Source: Gammaproteobacteria bacterium (GTDB lineage Bacteria; Pseudomonadota; Gammaproteobacteria; QNFN01). From it: a DNA stretch of 5,285 nt. The stretch is taken from the NCBI GenBank assembly GCA_003645555.1, contig QNFN01000155.1, positions 1 through 5,285 on the forward strand, read 5' to 3'. The notes beneath the pieces were generated by a model. The model worked only from the letters and a program-made list of their open reading frames with translations. It searched no databases and was not told where the DNA came from. How positions within the stretch are numbered: position 1 is the stretch's first letter; every line of letters starts with the position of its first letter. A program made the position numbers and the translations under genes. Below, one piece after another: positions 1 to 5,285 of this stretch.

Positions 1-37
1 CTCGTCCGGTGCGAGCTTGCGGTGTGGCGCGGCTGGC

Positions 38-436
38 TCAGAGGACGTCCTCTCCACCGACCAGCGGTGAGTGGTCGTTGACGTCGGTTCGGGCGTCTTG
101 GCGGGCGAGCAGTTTTTTCTGTGCGGCGTTGGGGAGATCGGTGAAGCGCAGCACGCCCTTGTCGACCAGTACGCTGACCAGATCCTCGACGACGCGGGCC
201 ATCGCCAGGTCCGACTCGTCCAGCAACCGGCGGTGATCCTGCAGGCCGAGGATCACCTCGAGGCACTGCGGGGCGTGCAGGTTGCAGCCCTCGGGGATGC
301 CGCGGGCTAACTCGTCCCCGAACAGGAACGCCATGACTTCGGGATCGCTGATCGAGGCTTCTTCGGCGTCCGGGCTGTCCGAAGTCTCGACCAGTCCGCT
401 AATATTGCCGTCGTCATCGCGTTGGATGTATGGCAC
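38..436 (-). CDS. Small acidic conserved hypothetical protein (PYIQRD N-terminus)
   Basis: Function unknown. The frame is open from an ATG at 454, but I prefer the GTG at 436-434. It gives a protein of about 132 aa beginning (M)PYIQRD, which matches my memory of a small pseudomonad/Halomonas family starting MPYIQR or MYVQR, and GGGAGG lies about 10 bases upstream. That family is sometimes labelled 'tryptophan synthase subunit beta-like', a name with no enzymatic support here: at this size it cannot be a PLP enzyme. The N-terminal half is acidic and low in complexity. The C-terminal half is predicted helical, with a core running from LLDESDLAMARVVEDL through DKGVLRFTDLPNAAQKKLL. Two cysteines lie close together (CNLHAPQC). 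There is no signal peptide or membrane segment. It is divergent from the lap genes, so a shared role is not implied. I am confident it is a real gene, less so of its start, and I assign no function. Confidence 0.75.
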   Translation of the reverse strand: MPYIQRDDDGNISGLVETSDSPDAEEASISDPEVMAFLFGDELARGIPEGCNLHAPQCLEVILGLQDHRRLLDESDLAMARVVEDLVSVLVDKGVLRFTDLPNAAQKKLLARQDARTDVNDHSPLVGGEDVL

Positions 437-505
437 GACCGGGACGCCTCCCATATAGTGAGCGATGTCAGGATTCTAACAAGCATAGACACCTCCACGC
501 GCTAA
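437..505. promoter_or_regulatory. Divergent intergenic region with candidate promoters for both flanking genes
   Basis: This short spacer must hold the minus-strand gene's promoter and probably that of the lap genes. On the plus strand TATAGT at 454-459 is a good -10 match. The hexamer 17 bp upstream (TGGCAC, 431-436) is a poor -35 and overlaps the minus gene's GTG. On the minus strand TAGAAT (478-473) is a -10-like hexamer placed to give a roughly 30-base leader to the GTG at 436, again without a recognisable -35. The missing -35 elements suggest activator dependence or another sigma factor, but this is inference from weak matches. Confidence 0.3.
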
Positions 506-2689
506 ATGATCAATTCAGAAACATTGGCGGCGCCTGATGCCCTTAATGTGGGCAACGGGGACATGCGCCAGGATGCCCTGCTCGACGCCCTGGTGGTGGT
601 CGCCCGGCTGCTCGGAAGGCCGATTTCAGGTGAAACCCTGCGTGCCGGTCTGCCGCTGGTGGACCACCGCCTGACCGTGGAACTCTTCCCGCGGGCGGCA
701 CATCGGGCGGGTTTGAGCGCCAAGCTGGTCCGCCGGAGTCTCGACCAGTTGCCGTCCCTGTTGCTGCCGGCCGTGCTGCTGCTCGAGGACGGACGCACCT
801 GTGTGCTGACTTCGCGCGACGACAGCGCAGGTACTTACACGGTGATCTGGCCCGAGACCGAGAGCGGCCACGACACCCTGGAGCAGGCTGAATTGCAGGC
901 GGCCTACCGGGGCTACGCGTTCCTGGTGAAGACAGCCTACGTCCCCGACGAGTCCAACGGGGCGGAGAAATCGTCCGACCGTCACTGGTTCTGGGGGGTG
1001 ATGCGTCGCTCGTGGCGGGTCTACCGGGATGTACTCGCCGCCTCGTTGCTGGTCAACCTGTTCGCCCTGGCGATGCCGCTCTACATTATGAACGTCTACG
1101 ATCGGGTGGTGCCGAACCAGGCCTACGAGACCCTCTGGGTTTTGACCATCGCTGTCGGTGGCATTTTCCTGTTCGAGGTGGTGATGCGCGGATTGCGCGC
1201 CTACTTCCTTGACCTTGCCGCACGCCGCTCCGAGCAGGCATTGTCGGCGGCGATCTGCGAGAAGATGCTCGGCCTGCAGATGGCCGCCCGGCCGGCCTCG
1301 GTCGGCAGCATGGCCAATCAGGTCTCGGATTTCGATCGCCTGCGTGACTTCATTACCGCCACCACTATGACCGCGGTGATCGACCTGCCGTTCATGGTGC
1401 TGTTCCTGGCATTGATCTACTGGATCGCCGGGCCGTTAGTACTGATCCCGGCACTGGCGATCCCGGTGGTCCTGGTCTACGTGCTGCTGATCCAGGGACC
1501 GACGCGGCGCGCGGTGGCTGAGGTCATGGAGGCCTCCTCGCGCAAGCACTCCACTCTGATCGAGAGCCTCTCAGGCTTGGAGGCGCTGAAAATTCTCGGT
1601 GGAGAATCGCTGCAGCAGCGGCGCTGGGAACGGATCACCGAGCAGGTGAGCGCGTCGGGTATGCGTGCCCGCCAGCTCTCCGGGACCGCGACGTTGATGG
1701 CCAACCTGCTGCGCCAGTCAGCCTGGCTCGGCATGGCCGTGGGCGGGGTCTACCTGGTGTTCGAGGGCGAGCTGACCCAGGGCGGTCTGGTCGCAGTGCT
1801 GATCCTGACCATGCGTGCCGTGGCGCCGCTGGCCCAGGTGACCGGTCTTGCCGTGCGCTACAACCAGGCGCTATTGGCGATGCGCTCGCTGACCCATTTG
1901 GCGGGCTTGCCCCAGGACCGCCGCGAAGGACGCAGCTATGTTCATCACGATCGGCTCACCGGTGCGATCGAGTTCAGCGATGTCACTTTTACCTATCCAC
2001 AACAGAACCAGACGGCACTTGAGGGGGTCGATTTCAGTATCGAAACGGGCGAGCGGGTCGGCATCATCGGTCCGATCGGTTCCGGCAAGACCACGCTAGG
2101 CAAACTGCTGCTCGGTCTCTATGAGCCGACCTCCGGGGCCGTGCGGGTCGATGGCTACGACCTGCGCCAGTTTGATCCCGCCATCCTGCGCCGGAATATC
2201 GGTTGTGCCAGCCAGGATGTATTCCTGTTCCAGGGGACGCTGCGCGAGAATATCGCCATGGGTGCCCCGTGGACCGAGGACGAGGCAATCCTCAATGCCG
2301 CCGACATTGCCCAGGTGACCGATTTTGCCTCGCGCCATCCGCAGGGCTTCGACATGCAAGTCGGCGAGCGCGGTGAGCAGCTCTCCGGCGGCCAGCGCCA
2401 GACCGTTGCACTGGCTCGTGCCCTGCTGCTCGACCCGCCAGTGCTGCTGCTCGACGAGCCGACCAGTTCGATGGACAATGCTACCGAAGGCCGGTTGCGA
2501 GAGGCGTTGAAGGAGTACGTCGAGGGGCGCACCTTGCTGATCATCACCCACCGTGCTTCATTGCTCGACCTGGTGAGCCGGCTGATCGTCCTCGACCACG
2601 GCCGCGTGATCGCCGACGGCCCGCGTGACGAGATCCTTGAGGCACTGCGCCAGGGGCGCCTGCATGCAGTGAAGCGGGGAGGGGGCTGA
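506..2689 (+). CDS. lapB: LapB-like type 1 secretion ABC transporter (adhesin exporter)
   Basis: Inner-membrane ATPase/permease of a type 1 secretion system, predicted to drive export of the adhesin encoded downstream. It is 727 aa, the usual length for the LapB/HlyB class. Residues about 20-145 form a C39-peptidase-like domain. The nucleophilic cysteine expected near its start is absent (RQDALLDALVVVARLLGR), so it should be a non-cleaving substrate-docking domain, as in HlyB. Membrane segments lie at about 175-195, 208-230, 285-308, 309-330, 400-420 and 425-445. The nucleotide-binding domain (about 485-720) is complete: Walker A GPIGSGKTT at 522-530, Q-loop Q570, signature LSGGQRQ at 626-632, Walker B VLLLDE at 646-651 and H-loop H682. 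The ATG at 506 has no clear Shine-Dalgarno site. Alternative in-frame starts are GTG at 548 and ATG at 563, all before the C39-like domain. It precedes lapC by 3 bp. The family call is firm; the symbol rests on the adhesin context. Confidence 0.93.
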   Translation: MINSETLAAPDALNVGNGDMRQDALLDALVVVARLLGRPISGETLRAGLPLVDHRLTVELFPRAAHRAGLSAKLVRRSLDQLPSLLLPAVLLLEDGRTCVLTSRDDSAGTYTVIWPETESGHDTLEQAELQAAYRGYAFLVKTAYVPDESNGAEKSSDRHWFWGVMRRSWRVYRDVLAASLLVNLFALAMPLYIMNVYDRVVPNQAYETLWVLTIAVGGIFLFEVVMRGLRAYFLDLAARRSEQALSAAICEKMLGLQMAARPASVGSMANQVSDFDRLRDFITATTMTAVIDLPFMVLFLALIYWIAGPLVLIPALAIPVVLVYVLLIQGPTRRAVAEVMEASSRKHSTLIESLSGLEALKILGGESLQQRRWERITEQVSASGMRARQLSGTATLMANLLRQSAWLGMAVGGVYLVFEGELTQGGLVAVLILTMRAVAPLAQVTGLAVRYNQALLAMRSLTHLAGLPQDRREGRSYVHHDRLTGAIEFSDVTFTYPQQNQTALEGVDFSIETGERVGIIGPIGSGKTTLGKLLLGLYEPTSGAVRVDGYDLRQFDPAILRRNIGCASQDVFLFQGTLRENIAMGAPWTEDEAILNAADIAQVTDFASRHPQGFDMQVGERGEQLSGGQRQTVALARALLLDPPVLLLDEPTSSMDNATEGRLREALKEYVEGRTLLIITHRASLLDLVSRLIVLDHGRVIADGPRDEILEALRQGRLHAVKRGGG

Positions 2690-2695
2690 ACGGTG
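2678..2695 (+). promoter_or_regulatory. Ribosome binding site and GTG start of lapC inside the end of lapB
   Basis: The purine run GGAGGGGG at 2678-2685 lies in the last codons of lapB and sits 7 bases before the GTG at 2693. Only 3 bp separate the lapB TGA from this GTG. The arrangement decides the lapC start and suggests that translation of lapC is coupled to lapB. Coupling is inferred from spacing. Confidence 0.6.
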
Positions 2696-4021
2696 GCACG
2701 CACCAGGCTGCATGACGCCGACCTTGACTACGTCAACGACCCGCGGGAGGTGCTCGAGCGGGGCACGCCACGCCATGCGCGTTCGATGCTCTGGCTCACC
2801 ATCTTGTTTGTCATCGCCGCCATTGGTTGGGCCAGTCAGGCCGAGATCGACGAGGTGACCAAGGGCAGCGGCAAAGTGATCCCTTCGCGGCAGATCCAGG
2901 TGGTGCAGAACCTCGAGGGAGGCATCGTCTCCGAGATCATGATTCGCGAAGGCGAGATCGTCGATCCGGGCCAGGTGCTGTTACGCATCGACGACACCCG
3001 ATTTTCGTCATCGTTCCGGGAGCGCGTGGTCAACCGTTCTTCGCTGGAAGCGAGGCTGGCGCGACTCCGGGCCGAGGCCGAGGGGGGTGAGTTCAGTCCT
3101 TCCAAGGAGCTTGTCGCCGCGTCACCAGCCGCCGTGAATCGTGAGCGTTCCCTGTTCGCCAGCCACCAGGAGCAGTTGGTGGCGCAGGTCGATGTCTTCA
3201 AGCAGCAGGAGGTGCAGAAACGCCAGGAACTGCAGGAGTTGCGCTCTCGGCTCAGCGGATTACGCGCCAACCAGAAACTGCTCATCAGTGAACTGGACAT
3301 GACCCGGCCGCTGGTGGCCAAAGGGGCCGTCTCCGAGGTCGAGGTGCTGCGCCTCGAGCGCAAGGCGATCGAGGTTCGTACCGAGATCAACGCCACTCGC
3401 CTCGCCCTGCCTAGGGTTGAGGCGGCCCTGGAGGAGATCGGGAGCCGCATCGAAAGCGTCGAGATTTCTTTTCGCAACGAGTCTCGCGAAGAGCTCAACG
3501 CCGTCGCCTCCGAGCTGGCCGGCATGAGCGAATCGGCGGTGGCACTGGAGGACCGGGTTAATCGGACCTTGGTGCGCGCCCAGGTCCACGGCACCGTCAA
3601 GCGACTGCTGATCAACACCGTCGGTGGCGTCGTCCAGCCCGGGTCCGACCTGGTCGAGATTGTGCCTCTCGAGGATACGCTGCTGGTCGAGGCGCAAATC
3701 CGGCCGGCGGACATCGCCTTCCTCAGCCCGGGCCTGTCGGCCATAGTGAAGATCTCTGCCTACGATTTTCTGATCTACGGTGGCCTCGACGCCGAAGTGG
3801 AGCACATCAGTGCCGACACCATCCTCGACGAACGTGGCGAGAGCTTCTACCTTATCCGGGTGCGTACGAAGAGCAATTCCCTCGGCACTGAATCCGAGCC
3901 GCTGCCGATCATCCCGGGCATGCTTGCCCAGGTGGACATCCTGACCGGCAAGAAGACCATCCTGCACTACCTGATGAAACCGGTACTGCGTGCCCGTGTT
4001 GAATCCCTGCGCGAGCGCTAG
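2693..4021 (+). CDS. lapC: LapC-like HlyD-family membrane fusion (periplasmic adaptor) protein
   Basis: Periplasmic adaptor that links the inner-membrane ABC exporter to an outer-membrane TolC-type channel. It is 442 aa, typical for the HlyD/AprE/LapC group. A short cytoplasmic N-terminus (1-31) precedes a single membrane anchor (about 32-48). The first lipoyl half follows (about 59-100, with LEGGIVSEIMIREGEIVDPG). A long charged heptad-rich helical hairpin spans about 105-290, turning near 205-212. The second lipoyl half (about 291-325) leads into the beta-barrel region. Residues 406-428 (IIPGM...GKKTILHYLM) fit every position of the PROSITE HlyD signature as I remember it. The GTG start is the only one placed correctly after a Shine-Dalgarno site, and it keeps the full cytoplasmic tail. 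It lies 3 bp after lapB and 12 bp before the regulator gene, so the three are probably co-transcribed. No frameshift or truncation is seen. Confidence 0.93.
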   Translation: MARTRLHDADLDYVNDPREVLERGTPRHARSMLWLTILFVIAAIGWASQAEIDEVTKGSGKVIPSRQIQVVQNLEGGIVSEIMIREGEIVDPGQVLLRIDDTRFSSSFRERVVNRSSLEARLARLRAEAEGGEFSPSKELVAASPAAVNRERSLFASHQEQLVAQVDVFKQQEVQKRQELQELRSRLSGLRANQKLLISELDMTRPLVAKGAVSEVEVLRLERKAIEVRTEINATRLALPRVEAALEEIGSRIESVEISFRNESREELNAVASELAGMSESAVALEDRVNRTLVRAQVHGTVKRLLINTVGGVVQPGSDLVEIVPLEDTLLVEAQIRPADIAFLSPGLSAIVKISAYDFLIYGGLDAEVEHISADTILDERGESFYLIRVRTKSNSLGTESEPLPIIPGMLAQVDILTGKKTILHYLMKPVLRARVESLRER

Positions 4022-4033
4022 ACTGAGTACAGA

Positions 4034-4666
4034 ATGATCTTCTTATACAGCCATGATGAGACGGTGCGTGCCCGCTGGGAAGAGGCCCTGAGCGAACGCG
4101 ATGATGTGCAGGTGGTGTCCGCAGAGCAGCCGTTGGCGGCGGCCCTGGCCGGCTTTACCGAAGGGGTCGTGCTGGCCGACCTGGCGGCCGATGACCTCAA
4201 GTCACCCGGTCGGCTCGAGGCTCTGTGCCGGGTGCATCCGGCCAAGCACCTGGTGGCCGCCTACGTGACCCTCTCTCCGGCTCAGGCGATCGACCTGTTC
4301 CAGGCCGGGGCCCGCGGTTACTGCAACCGCTACATTCGGGCCGAGTTGTTGGTCGAAGTGGTGCGCGTGGTCGAGGCCGGCGAGGTCTGGGTTGGTGAAC
4401 AGCTGATGTCCGGCCTGCTGCGCGCCCTGCCTCGCTCGGTCAATGCCATCGCCGCAGATCACCCGCTTCTGGCTCCGCTGACGGACCGTGAACGCGACGT
4501 TATTCCCTATATAATCAATGGCATGGGTAACAAGCTCATCGCCCGTGAGCTAGCCATCACCGAGCGTACCGTCAAGGCGCATGTCAGCAGCATCCTGCAC
4601 AAGCTCGGCGTGACCGACCGCATGCAGTTGGCCATGTTGTTGACCCGGCCGGAACAAAACCTCTAA
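4034..4666 (+). CDS. LuxR/GerE-family regulator with degenerate CsgD/VpsT-like receiver
   Basis: Predicted DNA-binding transcription factor of 210 aa. Residues 1 to about 120 follow a response-regulator receiver pattern (first strand IFLY, then VVLADL, then AGARGY). Residues about 148-205 are a clear LuxR/GerE helix-turn-helix: PLTDRERDVIPYI, GNKLIARELAI, and recognition helix TERTVKAHVSSILHKL at 176-191. Asp49 stands where the phosphoacceptor is expected. The acidic pair after the first strand is replaced by Ser6-His7, and the conserved lysine after GARGY by Arg99. Ordinary phosphorylation is therefore doubtful, as in CsgD and VpsT, which also control biofilm matrix genes. I find no W[F/L/M][T/S]R tetrapeptide of the VpsT c-di-GMP site. 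It lies 12 bp after lapC with only a weak Shine-Dalgarno site (GAG, 4025-4027), so translation may depend on read-through from lapC. No sensor kinase is adjacent. Its targets are unknown; the adhesin promoter and its own operon are the natural guess. Confidence 0.88.
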   Translation: MIFLYSHDETVRARWEEALSERDDVQVVSAEQPLAAALAGFTEGVVLADLAADDLKSPGRLEALCRVHPAKHLVAAYVTLSPAQAIDLFQAGARGYCNRYIRAELLVEVVRVVEAGEVWVGEQLMSGLLRALPRSVNAIAADHPLLAPLTDRERDVIPYIINGMGNKLIARELAITERTVKAHVSSILHKLGVTDRMQLAMLLTRPEQNL

Positions 4667-4670
4667 GTCC

Positions 4671-4692
4671 CTGTTGTCCTTAGGGACAATAG
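4671..4692 (+). terminator. 9-bp hairpin just after the regulator gene (weak terminator, attenuator or operator)
   Basis: CTGTTGTCC (4671-4679) pairs with GGACAATAG (4684-4692) around the loop TTAG, giving nine pairs including one G-U. It begins 5 bases after the regulator's stop codon. The following bases (TTATTGG) are not a proper U-tract, so a classical intrinsic terminator is not well supported. An overlapping, mutually exclusive pairing exists between GTCCCT (4667-4672) and AGGGAC (4682-4687). The same symmetry could serve as a protein-binding site on DNA. Confidence 0.45.
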
Positions 4693-4765
4693 TTATTGGC
4701 CAGCAAAATACTTAACTAGGGTGTAGACGGAACTCCGTTCGGGGATCCGAAGTGTGCCATCTGAC
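4693..4765 (+). promoter_or_regulatory. AT-richer leader region upstream of the adhesin gene, with second inverted repeat
   Basis: Bases 4693-4720 are clearly richer in A and T than the surrounding coding DNA, as expected for a promoter. I cannot assign convincing -35 and -10 hexamers: TTGGCC at 4696-4701 is -35-like, but no -10 lies 16-18 bp further on. A second inverted repeat follows, TTCGG (4738-4742) pairing with CCGAA (4747-4751) around a 4-base loop, 28 bp before the ATG. It could fold in the mRNA leader or be an operator half-site pair. Separate transcription of the adhesin is plausible but unproven. Confidence 0.3.
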
Positions 4766-4773
4766 GAGGAGGT
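4766..4773 (+). promoter_or_regulatory. Strong ribosome binding site of the adhesin gene
   Basis: GAGGAGGT lies 5 bases before the ATG at 4779. It is the closest match to the anti-Shine-Dalgarno sequence in the window, far better than the sites before lapB or the regulator. It fixes the adhesin start and suggests efficient translation. Confidence 0.8.
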
Positions 4774-4778
4774 CGGTC

Positions 4779-5285
4779 ATGGCTACATTCGCAGGTGAAG
4801 TTACTCAAGTGGTCGGCACAGTCGTCGCAATTGATGCGGCCGGCAACGAACGCACACTGAACGTAGGCGACCAGGTGTTCGCCGGCGAGGTGATCCGGAC
4901 CGGGGACGGTGGCTTTATCGCCATTGCTCTCGTGGATGGTGGCCGCTTCGACCTCGGCCGAGACGGTGAGGCGACCCTCGACAGCGACGTAGTCGATCTT
5001 GAGCCTGACCAGGGGGCGCCCACGGGGGACGAGGGTGCGCTCTCGGTTGAAGCCCTGCAGGCGGCGATTGCCGCCGGCGTTGATCCGACGCAGTTGCTGC
5101 CGGCCACCGCGGCTGGACCAGCTGCAGGTGGGCAGGGTGGTGGACCCGATGGAGCTGGTCACAGCTTCGTGATCCTGCCGCCAGGCCTGACCGAGAACGT
5201 GCCTGGCGTACCGGATTTCGTGACCCAGGGCTTCGGGGTCAACTTCGGTGATCTGCCGGGACCGCGTGAGGATTTATTCGAGGAA
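4779..5285 (+). CDS. lapA: LapA-like large adhesin, N-terminal retention module (partial, runs off right edge)
   Basis: First 169 residues of a surface adhesin exported by the LapB/LapC system; the frame is open to the window edge. Residues 1 to about 75 are a beta-rich FecR-like retention domain (GEVTQVVGTVVAIDAAG, then LNVGDQVFAGEVIRTGDGG, then a DGGRFDLG turn). A short helix follows (about 88-100, VEALQAAIAAGVDPTQ). TAAG at 110-113 matches the di-alanine site cut by the periplasmic protease LapG, with cleavage expected between Ala111 and Ala112. PAAG follows directly at 114-117, then a glycine-rich segment (117-127) and HSFVILPPG. There is no Sec signal peptide, as expected for a type 1 substrate whose secretion signal is C-terminal. 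Family members are usually thousands of residues long, with Ig-like or cadherin-like repeats and C-terminal RTX motifs, none visible here. The start is set by GAGGAGGT 5 bases upstream. The module call is firm; the name lapA is by analogy. Confidence 0.9.
   Translation, partial: MATFAGEVTQVVGTVVAIDAAGNERTLNVGDQVFAGEVIRTGDGGFIAIALVDGGRFDLGRDGEATLDSDVVDLEPDQGAPTGDEGALSVEALQAAIAAGVDPTQLLPATAAGPAAGGQGGGPDGAGHSFVILPPGLTENVPGVPDFVTQGFGVNFGDLPGPREDLFEE

Noticed and set aside
1..37. Possible terminator (CTCG...CGAG) after the minus-strand hypothetical gene
   Set aside because: The stem is only 4 bp with a 7-base loop and no U-tract on either strand, so it is not distinguishable from chance in GC-rich DNA. 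The 37 bases show nothing else.
38..436. Tryptophan synthase beta-like enzyme function for the small minus-strand protein
   Set aside because: The protein is far too short for a PLP-dependent synthase and shows no PLP-lysine motif. The label is probably an inherited database misnomer.
431..447. Possible sigma-54 promoter starting TGGCAC upstream of lapB
   Set aside because: The -24 part matches, but the -12 element (TTGC-like) is missing at the required spacing.
2836..3744. 302-codon open frame on the minus strand opposite lapC
   Set aside because: It is Ser/Arg/Thr-rich low-complexity sequence mirroring a complete HlyD-family gene on the other strand, with no recognisable domain. It is a by-product of GC-rich codon bias.
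4379..4420. VpsT-type c-di-GMP binding motif in the LuxR-type regulator
   Set aside because: The receiver's end reads AGEVWVGEQL, and no W[F/L/M][T/S]R tetrapeptide occurs anywhere in the protein, so direct c-di-GMP binding by that site is not supported.
4716..5162. 148-codon open frame on the minus strand opposite the adhesin start
   Set aside because: It runs across the adhesin ribosome binding site and retention module, which are strongly supported on the plus strand. Its translation shows no family pattern.

Overview
This GC-rich window carries most of a LapA-type (retained-adhesin) type 1 secretion locus, with GC-biased third codon positions and strong Shine-Dalgarno sites. The gene content (LapB-like ABC exporter, LapC-like membrane fusion protein, adhesin with an N-terminal retention module) points to a gammaproteobacterium of the Pseudomonas/Halomonas/Marinobacter kind. 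A Halomonas-like host is my best guess from protein flavour alone. The assignment is an inference, because no rRNA or other marker gene is present.

Layout. At the left, on the minus strand, is a small acidic protein (about 132 aa) of unknown function whose conserved-looking start reads PYIQRD. A short divergent intergenic region (about 50-70 bp) separates it from a plus-strand run of four genes. These are lapB (506-2689, ABC exporter with a catalytically dead C39-like N-terminal domain), lapC (2693-4021, GTG start, 3 bp after lapB), a LuxR/GerE-type regulator with a degenerate receiver (4034-4666, 12 bp after lapC), and, after a 112-bp gap, the 5' end of the adhesin gene (4779 to beyond the right edge).

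How the genes work together. LapB energises export of the adhesin, and LapC bridges to an outer-membrane TolC/LapE-type channel that is not encoded here. The visible 169 residues of the adhesin are the retention module: a FecR-like beta-rich fold, a TAAG motif matching the known LapG protease site, and a glycine-rich stretch. In the characterised Lap systems this module plugs the outer-membrane channel and keeps the adhesin on the cell surface until the periplasmic protease LapG cuts it. LapG is held in check by the c-di-GMP receptor LapD. Neither lapG nor lapD is in the window. The regulator between exporter and substrate resembles CsgD/VpsT in having lost the acidic receiver pocket, and is a good candidate local controller of the adhesin.

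The 112-bp gap before the adhesin holds a 9-bp hairpin immediately after the regulator stop codon, a second short inverted repeat and a strong ribosome binding site. It is the most likely place for separate control of adhesin expression. I see no transposon, CRISPR array, tRNA or rRNA. I do not see an undescribed system; the less ordinary points are the regulator's position and its receiver residues.
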